A stretch of DNA of 64,000 nucleotides from Sulfurovum zhangzhouensis (GTDB taxonomy: Bacteria > Campylobacterota > Campylobacteria > Campylobacterales > Sulfurovaceae). The first letter of the stretch is position 1; every line of letters begins with the position of its first letter. Under the pieces are notes generated by a model. It had not been told where the DNA came from, did not search any database, and saw only the letters and a list, made by a program, of their open reading frames with translations. Shown in pieces: positions 17,735-25,425 of this stretch. The translations under genes and the position numbers were made by a program. The stretch lies in the NCBI RefSeq assembly GCF_030347965.1, contig NZ_JAQIBD010000002.1:62001-126000 (forward strand), in the 5' to 3' direction.

Positions 17735-18349
17735 TTACTTCTTACCTTTATTATCATTTTTAGATTTTTTGTGTGACTTTTCTTTTTTATGCTTATGAGG
17801 TTTTTCATCATAATAACTTTTATCATCATAGTAGTCATGTTGATGTTCACCTAGATAATGCTTGTTATGTTCATAGTAACCTTTTTTATAATTCGGATTC
17901 TTGATATCTCTTCCATACTGTCCAACATACCCTTGTTTATAATAGCTGCCACCGACTAATCTTCTACCGTCATAATAATAGTATCCATCTCTCCAGTCGC
18001 CGCCATAGTAGTATTTATTGTTATAAAAATAGTATGGTCTGTCATCTTGATACCTCGGTTTATCAAACAAACTATAATTTCTCTGATACTGGTCATAGTA
18101 ACCTTGTTCATAATAACGTCCTCCATAAAACCTTTTACCGTCATAATAGTAATATCCTTCTCTCATTTCACCGCCATAATAGTATTTATTATTATAGAAA
18201 TAGTATGGTCTTTTGTCTTGATAGCGCGGTTTGTCAAATACACCTAACACTACTTGTGTTATAACTTGTTCTACAAGAGACCCAGCAGAGAGTTGTACCG
18301 GAAGATATAAACTCGCGCATACAATTGCTGATATCATTACTTTTTTCAT
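17735..18349 (-). CDS. Exported Tyr/Gly-rich protein with two 57-residue repeats
   Basis: 204 residues; no family recognised. A signal peptide (MKKVMISAIVCASLYLPVQLSAG) is followed by two tandem repeats at about 38-94 and 95-151, each starting FDKPRYQD.RPYYFYNNKYY and running through YYYYDG.R..GG.YY.QGY. The C-terminal 50 residues are rich in His, Lys and Asp (KPHKHKKEKSHKKSK). The repeat core resembles the module in the two lipoproteins at 21872-22534 and 22563-22931. Probably surface or periplasmic. Transcribed alone, divergent from the methyltransferase gene. Confidence 0.8.
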   Translation of the reverse strand: MKKVMISAIVCASLYLPVQLSAGSLVEQVITQVVLGVFDKPRYQDKRPYYFYNNKYYYGGEMREGYYYYDGKRFYGGRYYEQGYYDQYQRNYSLFDKPRYQDDRPYYFYNNKYYYGGDWRDGYYYYDGRRLVGGSYYKQGYVGQYGRDIKNPNYKKGYYEHNKHYLGEHQHDYYDDKSYYDEKPHKHKKEKSHKKSKNDNKGKK

Positions 18350-18518
18350 TATCTATCCTGCTATTAATATTTTTCATATTATAAAATAAAATTGTGGAAT
18401 TATTGCAACATTTACTTTATATGCTACATAACTCAAACAAAACAAATACATTTTTACAAATATTTATACTTTTGTAATATACTTCCAGAAACCAGATACC
18501 TATGAAAGGAACTTCAAC

Positions 18519-19118
18519 ATGTGGGATCAACGATATGATCAAGCCGAGTTTGTATATGGAACCAATCCGAACGATTTTTTGAAAGATAATTATCATCATA
18601 TTCCCAAAGGGGGTAAAGTCCTCTGTTTGGCTGAAGGTGAAGGAAGAAATGCCGTTTTCCTTGCTATGCAAGGTTATCAAGTTACAGCAGTAGACCAATC
18701 CAAAATAGGTCTTCAAAAGGCTAAGGCTTTAGCAGAGAAAAATGCTGTAGAGATCGAAACGATCGTATCTGACCTAGGCCATTTTGATCTAGGAGAGCCA
18801 TGCTGGGATGGGATCGTCTCTATCTTTGCGCATGTACCGCCTGCAATAAGAATAAAACTTCATAAACAAGTACAAGGAGCACTCAAACAAAATGGGGTAT
18901 TTATCTTGGAAGGGTTTACACCACGTCAACCTGAAATGAGTGGAACCGGCGGCCCTCCTCCGTCACAAAAAGAACTTTTCATGTCCCTTAAGTCTCTTAA
19001 AGAAGAGTTGTTTGATTTAGACTTTATCATAGGTCAAGAGACAGAACGGGAACTTTCCGAAGGGAAACATCATGAAGGGTTATGTTCTGTTGTGCAGGTT
19101 CTTGGACTAAAAGTTTAA
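18519..19118 (+). CDS. SAM-dependent methyltransferase (TehB/thiopurine-methyltransferase-like)
   Basis: 199 residues, class I methyltransferase. WDQRYDQAEFVYGTNPNDFL at the N-terminus and motif I VLCLAEGEGRNAVFLA with AVDQSKIGLQKA after it are typical of a compact group annotated as tellurite-resistance TehB-like or class I methyltransferases. Substrate unknown. AAAGGA precedes the ATG. Confidence 0.85.
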   Translation: MWDQRYDQAEFVYGTNPNDFLKDNYHHIPKGGKVLCLAEGEGRNAVFLAMQGYQVTAVDQSKIGLQKAKALAEKNAVEIETIVSDLGHFDLGEPCWDGIVSIFAHVPPAIRIKLHKQVQGALKQNGVFILEGFTPRQPEMSGTGGPPPSQKELFMSLKSLKEELFDLDFIIGQETERELSEGKHHEGLCSVVQVLGLKV

Positions 19119-19131
19119 ACATTTAGTCCAA
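19102..19131. terminator. Hairpin spanning the methyltransferase stop codon
   Basis: TTGGACTAAA (19102-19111) pairs perfectly with TTTAGTCCAA (19122-19131); the stop codon sits in the 10-base loop. It lies between convergent genes and has no T-run. Confidence 0.45.
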
Positions 19132-19171
19132 TGTATGAATATCACGACAAAAGACATCCATTATTTAGTAA

Positions 19172-20740
19172 TTAAGCGAGTGAGGCAAGTTCCTTTTCCT
19201 TAATACGTCTTAAAGCACCTAACTGTGTATCATTGATATTCTGGATATTGACAAACTCACCAATACCCAGCTTGATCAACTTCTCTTTTCTTGTATCATC
19301 AGCGACGATATAGACTTCAATTCCACTGCTTTTCAGCTTCTCAATGCTTTCACTTAGTGCATAGATCGCTGAGAGATCCATAAAAGATACCAAACTACAA
19401 TCCAAAACCACATTTTTAACATCATAAATCTTGTCTACTCTATCAAGAATATATGAAGTAGAACCAAAGAAAAAAGGACCTTTGATATTGACAATCCTGA
19501 CTATACCGTCTTTGACCATCCTGTCATCTTTATTTTCTTCTGTTTCCCCTCCAGAGATATCCACTTCAGTCTCCTGGATCAATCTATGGATAATGAGGAA
19601 TGATGAGAGTACGACACCCACACCAACAGCAACGATAAGATCTACAAAAACAGTAAGAACAAATACGATCATCATGACAGAAATATCATATTTAGGGAGT
19701 ATCTTCAATTGTTTCAACATTTTATAATCAAAAATATCAAAACCTACCTTGATAAGTATCCCTGCAAGTACCGGCATCGGTATTTTGCTTGCCAGCGGAG
19801 CAAATACTAACAATATTAGAAGTAAAAAGACAGAGTGGAACATCCCGGATATTTTACTTGTAGCACCGCTTTTTATATTGGTTACCGTTCTCATAGTAGC
19901 CCCTGCCCCCGGTAATCCACCGAACACAGAAGCAATTGCGTTCCCTATACCTTGACCGATAAGTTCCTTATTTGAATCATGTTTGTCTTTTGTCAAAGAA
20001 TCCGCAACAAGAGAAGTAAGTAAAGAATCGATCGTTCCCAGCAGTGCTAACGTGAGCGCCGAAATAAGGACAAATGACATAGAAGCCATATCAAATCCAA
20101 ACTCTACAAACGTCGGTAGACCTGTAGGTATATCACTCACATAAGATACATCCAAGTGAAAAAGATATGCGATAACGGATAAAAGCACCAATGCGATCAG
20201 TGGAGACGGTAGTATTGAAGTGAGTTTTTTAGGTACAAGATAGATGATTGCCAGTGTCACCAATGTTAATAGCAATGCTTGTAAATTGACTGATGCGAGT
20301 GCTTGAGGTATGCTTATCAATGCTTCAAGAATCGAAGATTTTGCATTTTGTCCCAGTGCTACATTGATCTGCAATAAAATAATGATCATCCCGATACCGT
20401 TCATAAACCCAGAGATGACAGGATAAGGGATGAATCTTACAAATTTACCTACTCTCAAAAGCCCTAGAGCCACCTGAAATAGACCGGCAAGTAAAAATGT
20501 TGTAAATATCAAAGGCAAGTTAGCCCCAAAAGCAGCAATCACAGTTGCAGAGATCACAGTCATAGGACCAGTTGGTCCTGATATTTGAGTTTTAGTACCA
20601 CCAAACAAAGAAGCAAAAAACCCTAAAAAGATCGCACCATATATCCCTGCACTGGCCCCAAGTCCACTTGAGATTCCAAAAGCGATTGCCAGTGGAAGTG
20701 CAATGATCGATGCTGTTAATCCACTTAGTATATTGTTCAT
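19172..20740 (-). CDS. SulP-family anion transporter with STAS domain
   Basis: 522 residues. About 10-12 membrane helices fill residues 1-390, starting LTASIIALPLAIAFGISSGL and including the SulP signature GGTKTQISGPTGPMTVIS. A cytoplasmic STAS domain follows (about 410-510, DGIVRIVNIKGPFFFGS, VVLDCSLVSFMDLSAIYALS). Family members move sulfate, bicarbonate or other anions. In a sulfur-oxidising autotroph either is plausible and cannot be told apart here. Monocistronic. Confidence 0.94.
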   Translation of the reverse strand: MNNILSGLTASIIALPLAIAFGISSGLGASAGIYGAIFLGFFASLFGGTKTQISGPTGPMTVISATVIAAFGANLPLIFTTFLLAGLFQVALGLLRVGKFVRFIPYPVISGFMNGIGMIIILLQINVALGQNAKSSILEALISIPQALASVNLQALLLTLVTLAIIYLVPKKLTSILPSPLIALVLLSVIAYLFHLDVSYVSDIPTGLPTFVEFGFDMASMSFVLISALTLALLGTIDSLLTSLVADSLTKDKHDSNKELIGQGIGNAIASVFGGLPGAGATMRTVTNIKSGATSKISGMFHSVFLLLILLVFAPLASKIPMPVLAGILIKVGFDIFDYKMLKQLKILPKYDISVMMIVFVLTVFVDLIVAVGVGVVLSSFLIIHRLIQETEVDISGGETEENKDDRMVKDGIVRIVNIKGPFFFGSTSYILDRVDKIYDVKNVVLDCSLVSFMDLSAIYALSESIEKLKSSGIEVYIVADDTRKEKLIKLGIGEFVNIQNINDTQLGALRRIKEKELASLA

Positions 20741-20869
20741 TTATTCCCCCACTCCTATATCATCTGACGAAAAATTATCGAATTATATCACACTTGATTG
20801 TCCTTCTAGTTTTAATATTATTCTATAGAGTAGAGACTATCTTCACTGCCAACTTTACGACCATTACGA

Positions 20870-20875
20870 TATAAT
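20870..20875 (+). promoter_or_regulatory. Probable -10 box for the YrdC-like/HIT pair
   Basis: TATAAT 29 bases before the GTG start at 20904, with GGAG between. Confidence 0.45.
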
Positions 20876-20903
20876 CATAAATAAACTTCGGAGTCATACT
20901 AAA

Positions 20904-21338
20904 GTGCTTAAAGACAAGGTTTTCCTTACTCAGACAGATACCACCATTGGATTTATATCTCAAAATGCTGATAGACTTACACAGATCAAACAGCGGCCAC
21001 CTTACAAGCACTATATCACCGCTGTCAATTCACAAAAAATACTTCAATGCTTCACACGCATTCCATCTACGCATCATAACAGGGTCAGAAGAAGTAAAAA
21101 AACAACATTTATCATGCCTAATGGCCACTCATATCGACTGATACAAGATATACATCACCTTCTTCTTCTCAATCGCCTTAAGTGGGCATATACAACTTCT
21201 GCGAATCTTAGCGGAAGTAATTATGATGAAGCTTTCGCAAAAGAACATGCTGATGTGATCATCACGCCGTTACAAACAAGCAAACAGGCTTCTAAAATAT
21301 ATAAATTAGGCAAAACAACACTAAAAAGGATACGCTAA
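20904..21338 (+). CDS. Sua5/YciO/YrdC-family protein
   Basis: 144 residues, shorter than the ~200-residue YrdC domain. FLTQTDTTIGFISQNADRLTQIKQRP matches the YrdC opening (PTDTvyGL...), and TTSANLSGSNYDEAF matches its SAN.SG signature. YrdC/Sua5 proteins make threonylcarbamoyl-AMP for tRNA t6A; this short form may be a divergent paralogue with another role. GTG start set by GGAG. Its stop overlaps the start of the HIT gene (TAATG), so the two are coupled. Confidence 0.8.
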   Translation: MLKDKVFLTQTDTTIGFISQNADRLTQIKQRPPYKHYITAVNSQKILQCFTRIPSTHHNRVRRSKKTTFIMPNGHSYRLIQDIHHLLLLNRLKWAYTTSANLSGSNYDEAFAKEHADVIITPLQTSKQASKIYKLGKTTLKRIR

Positions 21339-21733
21339 TGTCAATTATCTATCAAAATGAACTCATAAGAATCGAAACTGAAGAGAGTGAAATACCTTGG
21401 TTGAAGATCTTTACACAAGAGCCATACAAGGAGATGAGTGAGCTTCCCCATAACTTAAAATATGAAATATATGAGCTATTGGATATTATCGAAAAAGAGA
21501 TGATCGGATACTATCGACCTGATAAGATCAATATTGCAAGTTTTGGGAATTATGTACCGCATGTCCATTGGCATATCATGGCACGCTTTAAAGAAGATAG
21601 TTACTTTCCTGAACCGATGTGGGGAACAAAACAAAGAGAGGCAAATTTGAACTTACCTGATTTTAAATTCTTTTGCGAAATGATCACTGCAGAACTAACA
21701 ACAAAAATAAGGTCATATGAGTATAGTTTTTAA
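21338..21733 (+). CDS. HIT-family nucleotide hydrolase/transferase
   Basis: 131 residues. The histidine triad is visible as HVHWHIMARF near residue 80, with YRPDKINIASFGNYVPH before it as in HIT proteins. Members hydrolyse nucleoside phosphoramidates or dinucleoside polyphosphates. Coupled to the YrdC-like gene by a TAATG overlap. Confidence 0.9.
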   Translation: MSIIYQNELIRIETEESEIPWLKIFTQEPYKEMSELPHNLKYEIYELLDIIEKEMIGYYRPDKINIASFGNYVPHVHWHIMARFKEDSYFPEPMWGTKQREANLNLPDFKFFCEMITAELTTKIRSYEYSF

Positions 21734-21871
21734 AAGATGTATCCTGGCTGTCACAGCCGAATTGTATTTGTAGGGAGAAAAAGAAACCGGCCAAAGCAGG
21801 TTCTATCTCCCCCTTCTTCTCTTACGCTAAATCACGTGAAATCTAATATTTTGATAACAAAAGATCGATAA

Positions 21872-22534
21872 CTATCGTTCTCTTCTGTATCTCTCTTCTT
21901 GAGTATCTGTGTTTTCTTGTGTCTGTACTCTTTCTCTTACTCTAGTTCTTTCTACTGGACGTTGATACTCTCTGGTTTGTACATTCGTTCTTTGAGTATC
22001 ATATGTTCTGGTCCTCTCTCTGGTCACAGTATTTGTTTTTCTAACAGGGACGCTTTGAGTAGTATCATATATTCTATTTCGATCTCTTGTTCTTTGAGTG
22101 TCATATATTCTATTTGGCTCTCTTGTTCTATCTTGAGTCATTGTGTTCGTCTGTCTCAAAGGTCTTCTATAATAATCTCTTCTGTCATAATCTCTACGTG
22201 TTTGATAGTATCCGTATTCTCCGTTTATTGCTCTGTAACGTTTACGATGATGGTATCGATAACCATTGTAATAGTAGTGGCCTCCATAAAATCTTCTTCC
22301 TTTATAGTAGTAATACCCGTTATAATATCGACCGCCATAATAATAGATACCGCCATAATAATAGTACGGTCTGTCATAATAGTATGGATAATCATAAGAC
22401 ATCATACTTCCAACCACTACACCAGTCGCAGCACCTGCTGCGAATGCCTCTTCTTGTGGAGTACATCCTGTATTTAAAAGTACAGCAGAAGAAATTGCTA
22501 CGATAAAACCTAATTTTTTTGTCCCTGTCATCAT
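21872..22534 (-). CDS. Tyr/Gly-rich lipoprotein with Arg/Thr-rich repeat tail
   Basis: 220 residues. Signal peptide with lipobox LNTGC, then TPQEEAFAAGAATGVVVGS, a Gly/Ala zipper-like helix. The Tyr/Gly module follows at about 50-100 (DRPYYYYGGIYYYGGRYYNG, YYYYKGRRFYGGHYYYNGYR). The C-terminal half is a low-complexity Arg/Thr tail in which RTRDRNRIYDT-like units repeat three to four times. No known family. It is the downstream gene of a two-gene unit with its shorter paralogue 28 bases upstream. Confidence 0.8.
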   Translation of the reverse strand: MMTGTKKLGFIVAISSAVLLNTGCTPQEEAFAAGAATGVVVGSMMSYDYPYYYDRPYYYYGGIYYYGGRYYNGYYYYKGRRFYGGHYYYNGYRYHHRKRYRAINGEYGYYQTRRDYDRRDYYRRPLRQTNTMTQDRTREPNRIYDTQRTRDRNRIYDTTQSVPVRKTNTVTRERTRTYDTQRTNVQTREYQRPVERTRVRERVQTQENTDTQEERYRRER

Positions 22535-22562
22535 CTCTAATCCTTATTAGTCAATTTAATAT

Positions 22563-22931
22563 TTATCTACGGTGTCTTCGCTCATAGTCTCTACGAGTCT
22601 TATAGTATCCATACTCTCCAGTCACCGCTCTATAACGTTTATGCTGATGGTATCGGTAACCATTGTAGTAATAGTGCCCTCCATAGAATCTTCTTCCTTT
22701 ATAGTAGTAATACCCGTTATTATATCTACCACCATAATAATAGATACCACGATAATAATAATAAGGTCTATCATAATAGTATGGATGGTTAGAGCTCATG
22801 ATACTTCCAACCACTACACCCGTCGCAGCACCTGCTGCGAATGCCTCTTCTTGAGGAGTACATCCTGTATTGAACAACATAGTTGTAGAAATTGCTGCCA
22901 CTAAACCTAATTTTTTTGTGATTGTTATCAT
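22563..22931 (-). CDS. Tyr/Gly-rich lipoprotein, short paralogue
   Basis: 122 residues from the ATG at 22931, chosen because AAAGGAG lies just before it. Lipobox FNTGC, then the same TPQEEAFAAGAATGVVVGS helix and Tyr/Gly module as its neighbour. It lacks the neighbour's Arg/Thr tail and ends RRDYERRHRR. DNA over the shared part is close to identical for long runs, pointing to a recent tandem duplication. Product probably anchored to a membrane and surface or periplasm exposed. Confidence 0.8.
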   Translation of the reverse strand: MITITKKLGLVAAISTTMLFNTGCTPQEEAFAAGAATGVVVGSIMSSNHPYYYDRPYYYYRGIYYYGGRYNNGYYYYKGRRFYGGHYYYNGYRYHQHKRYRAVTGEYGYYKTRRDYERRHRR

Positions 22932-23167
22932 GTCAACTCCTTTCTTAATCATTATTGTCTATTATAATATAAAAATTGTGTATCTATTGTGTATAATATA
23001 AATATGAAACCTTTTACATGGTGCCAAACAGATACAATTATAAATATTATCATAAATAATTATTCTGATGTGCTTTATTTCAGCATAAATTATGTATGAT
23101 TTGAAGTTAATTTATATAATTGATATATTTTAAATATTTGATAAATATTTTTTATAAAGGAATTCCT

Positions 23168-24373
23168 ATGGAAAGAAGATCGTTTATTAAAACAGCGCTT
23201 TCTGCTGCAGGAGCTGCTGCACTTGGTAGTACGGGTCTTAATGCCGGAACAACGCGTCAACCTATCGATAACAGAGAAATCTCTGAAGTTGCATTCCCTG
23301 AAAAAAGACCGATGATCACCTATTCAGACAGACCACCATTGCTAGAATCTACAAGAGATGTATTTGCTTATCCTATCACACCGAATGATCAGTTCTTTGT
23401 AAGATGGCACATGCCTGATATCCCTACAAAAATAGATCCTAAAAACTATACAATACATATCAACGGTCTTGTAAATAAAGAGCTTCATATTACGCTTGAT
23501 GAACTTAAAAATAATTTTGAACAAGTAGAAGTAACTGCTGTACTACAATGTGGCGGAAACAGCCGATCAGCATTCCAACCAACTGCCGGCGGTATCCAGT
23601 GGGGTAGCGGTGCCATGGGTTGTGCCAAGTGGAAAGGTGTACGTCTAAGTGACCTTCTAGACCGAGCTGGTCTCAAAAAAGAAGCTGCATGGATCGGATT
23701 TAACGGTCAGGATAATGCTGCTTACTACAAAACACCGAACTTTGTACGTGAATTACACCTCGATGAACTGGATGACCATGTAATCGTAGCATATGAAATG
23801 AATGGTGAAGACCTGCCATACCTGAACGGTTATCCTGTTAGACTGGTAATTCCTGGATATTATTCAGACAGCTGGGTAAAAATGCTTAGCAACATTACTG
23901 TAACAGACAAATATAAGAGTCTCTTCTTTATGGATGTTGCATACCGTGTACCGGATAACGAATGTGAATGTGAAACACCGGAAAACAGAGCAAAAACAAC
24001 AAAGCCAATTACCAAAATGAATGTTAAGTCTGTTATTGGATACCCATCCAATAACTCTAAACTCAACCATGATTCTCAGGTTGTTATCAGGGGTGTAGCA
24101 TTTGACAGTGGTCACGGTATCAGAGAGGTACTGATCTCACTGGATGAAGGTAAAACCTGGGAAAATGCAATTCTTGATGACGGAGGCCAGGGACGTTATG
24201 GATTCAGAAGCTTTAGATTTGGGTTCAAACCGACCAAGTACGGTAAGATGACAATCATGTCCAAAGCGATCAACAATATCGGTCATGAACAACCATTTGC
24301 AAAAGATATCAAATGGAACCACGGTGGATACAAATACAACGGTATCGATGAAATAACGGTTGAAGTGGTATAA
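23168..24373 (+). CDS. sorA: Sulfite:cytochrome c oxidoreductase, molybdenum subunit (SorA/SoxC-like)
   Basis: 401 residues from the ATG at 23168 (AAAGGA upstream); ATG codons farther up lack a binding site. A Tat signal (MERRSFIKTALSAAGAAALG) exports the folded Mo enzyme. The sulfite oxidase fold follows: molybdopterin domain with VLQCGGNSRSAF holding the Cys ligand, then GCAKWKGVRLSDLL, and a C-terminal Mo-co dimerisation domain (VIRGVAFDSGHGIREVLISL). It oxidises sulfite to sulfate in the periplasm. The cytochrome gene 11 bases downstream makes the pair look like Campylobacter SorAB. SoxC is a close relative and cannot be fully excluded. Confidence 0.88.
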   Translation: MERRSFIKTALSAAGAAALGSTGLNAGTTRQPIDNREISEVAFPEKRPMITYSDRPPLLESTRDVFAYPITPNDQFFVRWHMPDIPTKIDPKNYTIHINGLVNKELHITLDELKNNFEQVEVTAVLQCGGNSRSAFQPTAGGIQWGSGAMGCAKWKGVRLSDLLDRAGLKKEAAWIGFNGQDNAAYYKTPNFVRELHLDELDDHVIVAYEMNGEDLPYLNGYPVRLVIPGYYSDSWVKMLSNITVTDKYKSLFFMDVAYRVPDNECECETPENRAKTTKPITKMNVKSVIGYPSNNSKLNHDSQVVIRGVAFDSGHGIREVLISLDEGKTWENAILDDGGQGRYGFRSFRFGFKPTKYGKMTIMSKAINNIGHEQPFAKDIKWNHGGYKYNGIDEITVEVV

Positions 24374-24384
24374 GGAGTAATCAA

Positions 24385-24714
24385 ATGAATATGAAACATA
24401 CAATGAAAAAACTACTATTGGCTGCTATGATCGTCTCTACTCCTCTTTTTGCACAGGTAAAAGAGGATGTAGCCGTACCATATATTGCTTTCCCTATCAA
24501 AATGGGTAAAGGATTTGATACCGTACAAGCTAACTGTCTTACATGCCACTCATTTGGTTATATGATAAACCAGGGAAAACAGTCTAGAGAGTTCTGGGAA
24601 GAAAAGGTTAATAAGATGATCCATGCATTTAAAGCTGATCTAATCAGTCAAGAGGATGCTAAAATCATTACCGATTATCTGTTTGAACAATACGGAAATG
24701 GAAAACTAAAATAA
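24385..24714 (+). CDS. sorB: Monohaem cytochrome c, partner of SorA
   Basis: 109 residues. Signal peptide (KKLLLAAMIVSTPLFAQ), one haem motif CLTCH near residue 51, and a Met-containing C-terminal helix region. Starts with AAGGAG, 11 bases after sorA. Its likely role is to take electrons from sulfite oxidation and pass them to the respiratory chain. A hairpin terminator follows. Confidence 0.88.
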   Translation: MNMKHTMKKLLLAAMIVSTPLFAQVKEDVAVPYIAFPIKMGKGFDTVQANCLTCHSFGYMINQGKQSREFWEEKVNKMIHAFKADLISQEDAKIITDYLFEQYGNGKLK

Positions 24715-24721
24715 TCCTATC

Positions 24722-24758
24722 ATTCTATCATTTCCAAAAATTTAGGAGATGATGGAAT
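24722..24758. terminator. Hairpin after sorB
   Basis: ATTCTATCATTTCC (24722-24735) pairs with GGAGATGATGGAAT (24745-24758), 14 bp with two G-T pairs, over a 9-base loop. It lies between convergent genes. Confidence 0.55.
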
Positions 24759-24780
24759 ATCTTACATACTTAAACACACA

Positions 24781-25425
24781 TTACTCTTCAGGCAACTTAA
24801 TCTTACCTTTTGATCTACGTGCAATAATATCACGATATAACCACGCCTCTTTGATCTGTGAAAGCTCCTGAGGATCTAATAAAGGTGTGTCATACATTCC
24901 TTTGGCTTCACGCTGTCTTTGTGCTTCATAAAGAATGAGTGCAGAAGCTACCGATACATTAAGACTCTGTACCATACCCTGCATAGGAATGATGATCTTA
25001 TAATCTGCCATGGCTAACAATTCATCAGAAACCCCTTCTTTTTCATTTCCCATGATCAATAATGTGGGTTTGATATAATCCATTGACCTAAAAGAGACTG
25101 CATTTTCATCCAGATGCGTCACGACTACCTGATAACCTTCAGCTTTTTTTTGTGATACAAACGTAACCTTATCATCTGTGGCAATATATTTTCTTCTTAA
25201 CCATCTATGTGCACCTTGGGTAATTGTTTTGTTTACTTTCAAGGTATCATTACATATTGCTGTATAGTATAGATTAAGTACTCCCGCTGCATCACAGCTG
25301 CGTATTATCGCTGAAAGATTCTGAGAACTTTGTACATCATCCAACATGATCTGCAGGTCAGGCTGCTTTCGTCTCAGTACTTCTCCAATGCGCGAGATAC
25401 GATTTTGATTGCTAAACTGCTTCAT
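24781..25425 (-). CDS. trmH: tRNA (guanosine-18-2'-O)-methyltransferase TrmH-like
   Basis: 214 residues, SPOUT fold. Motifs NLSAIIRSCDAAGV (motif 1), LLIMGNEKEGVSDELL (motif 2) and IIPMQGMVQSLNVSVASALILYEA (motif 3) are all present, followed by a C-terminal extension typical of TrmH. Methylates the ribose of G18 in tRNA. The start overlaps the end of the upstream FtsH-like gene by 4 bases (ATGA), so they are co-transcribed. Confidence 0.9.
   Translation of the reverse strand: MKQFSNQNRISRIGEVLRRKQPDLQIMLDDVQSSQNLSAIIRSCDAAGVLNLYYTAICNDTLKVNKTITQGAHRWLRRKYIATDDKVTFVSQKKAEGYQVVVTHLDENAVSFRSMDYIKPTLLIMGNEKEGVSDELLAMADYKIIIPMQGMVQSLNVSVASALILYEAQRQREAKGMYDTPLLDPQELSQIKEAWLYRDIIARRSKGKIKLPEE

Noticed and set aside
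17956-18264. Direct repeats that could be mistaken for a CRISPR array or tandem DNA repeat
   Set aside because: The spacing is about 171 bases with only two copies, in frame with the protein repeat. There is no spacer pattern and no cas gene.
21872-22904. Long open frames on the plus strand opposite the Tyr-rich genes (for example 21899-22477)
   Set aside because: They are antisense shadows caused by Tyr/Arg codon bias (TAY read backwards avoids stops). They lack ribosome binding sites and have low-complexity Ser/Ile sequence.
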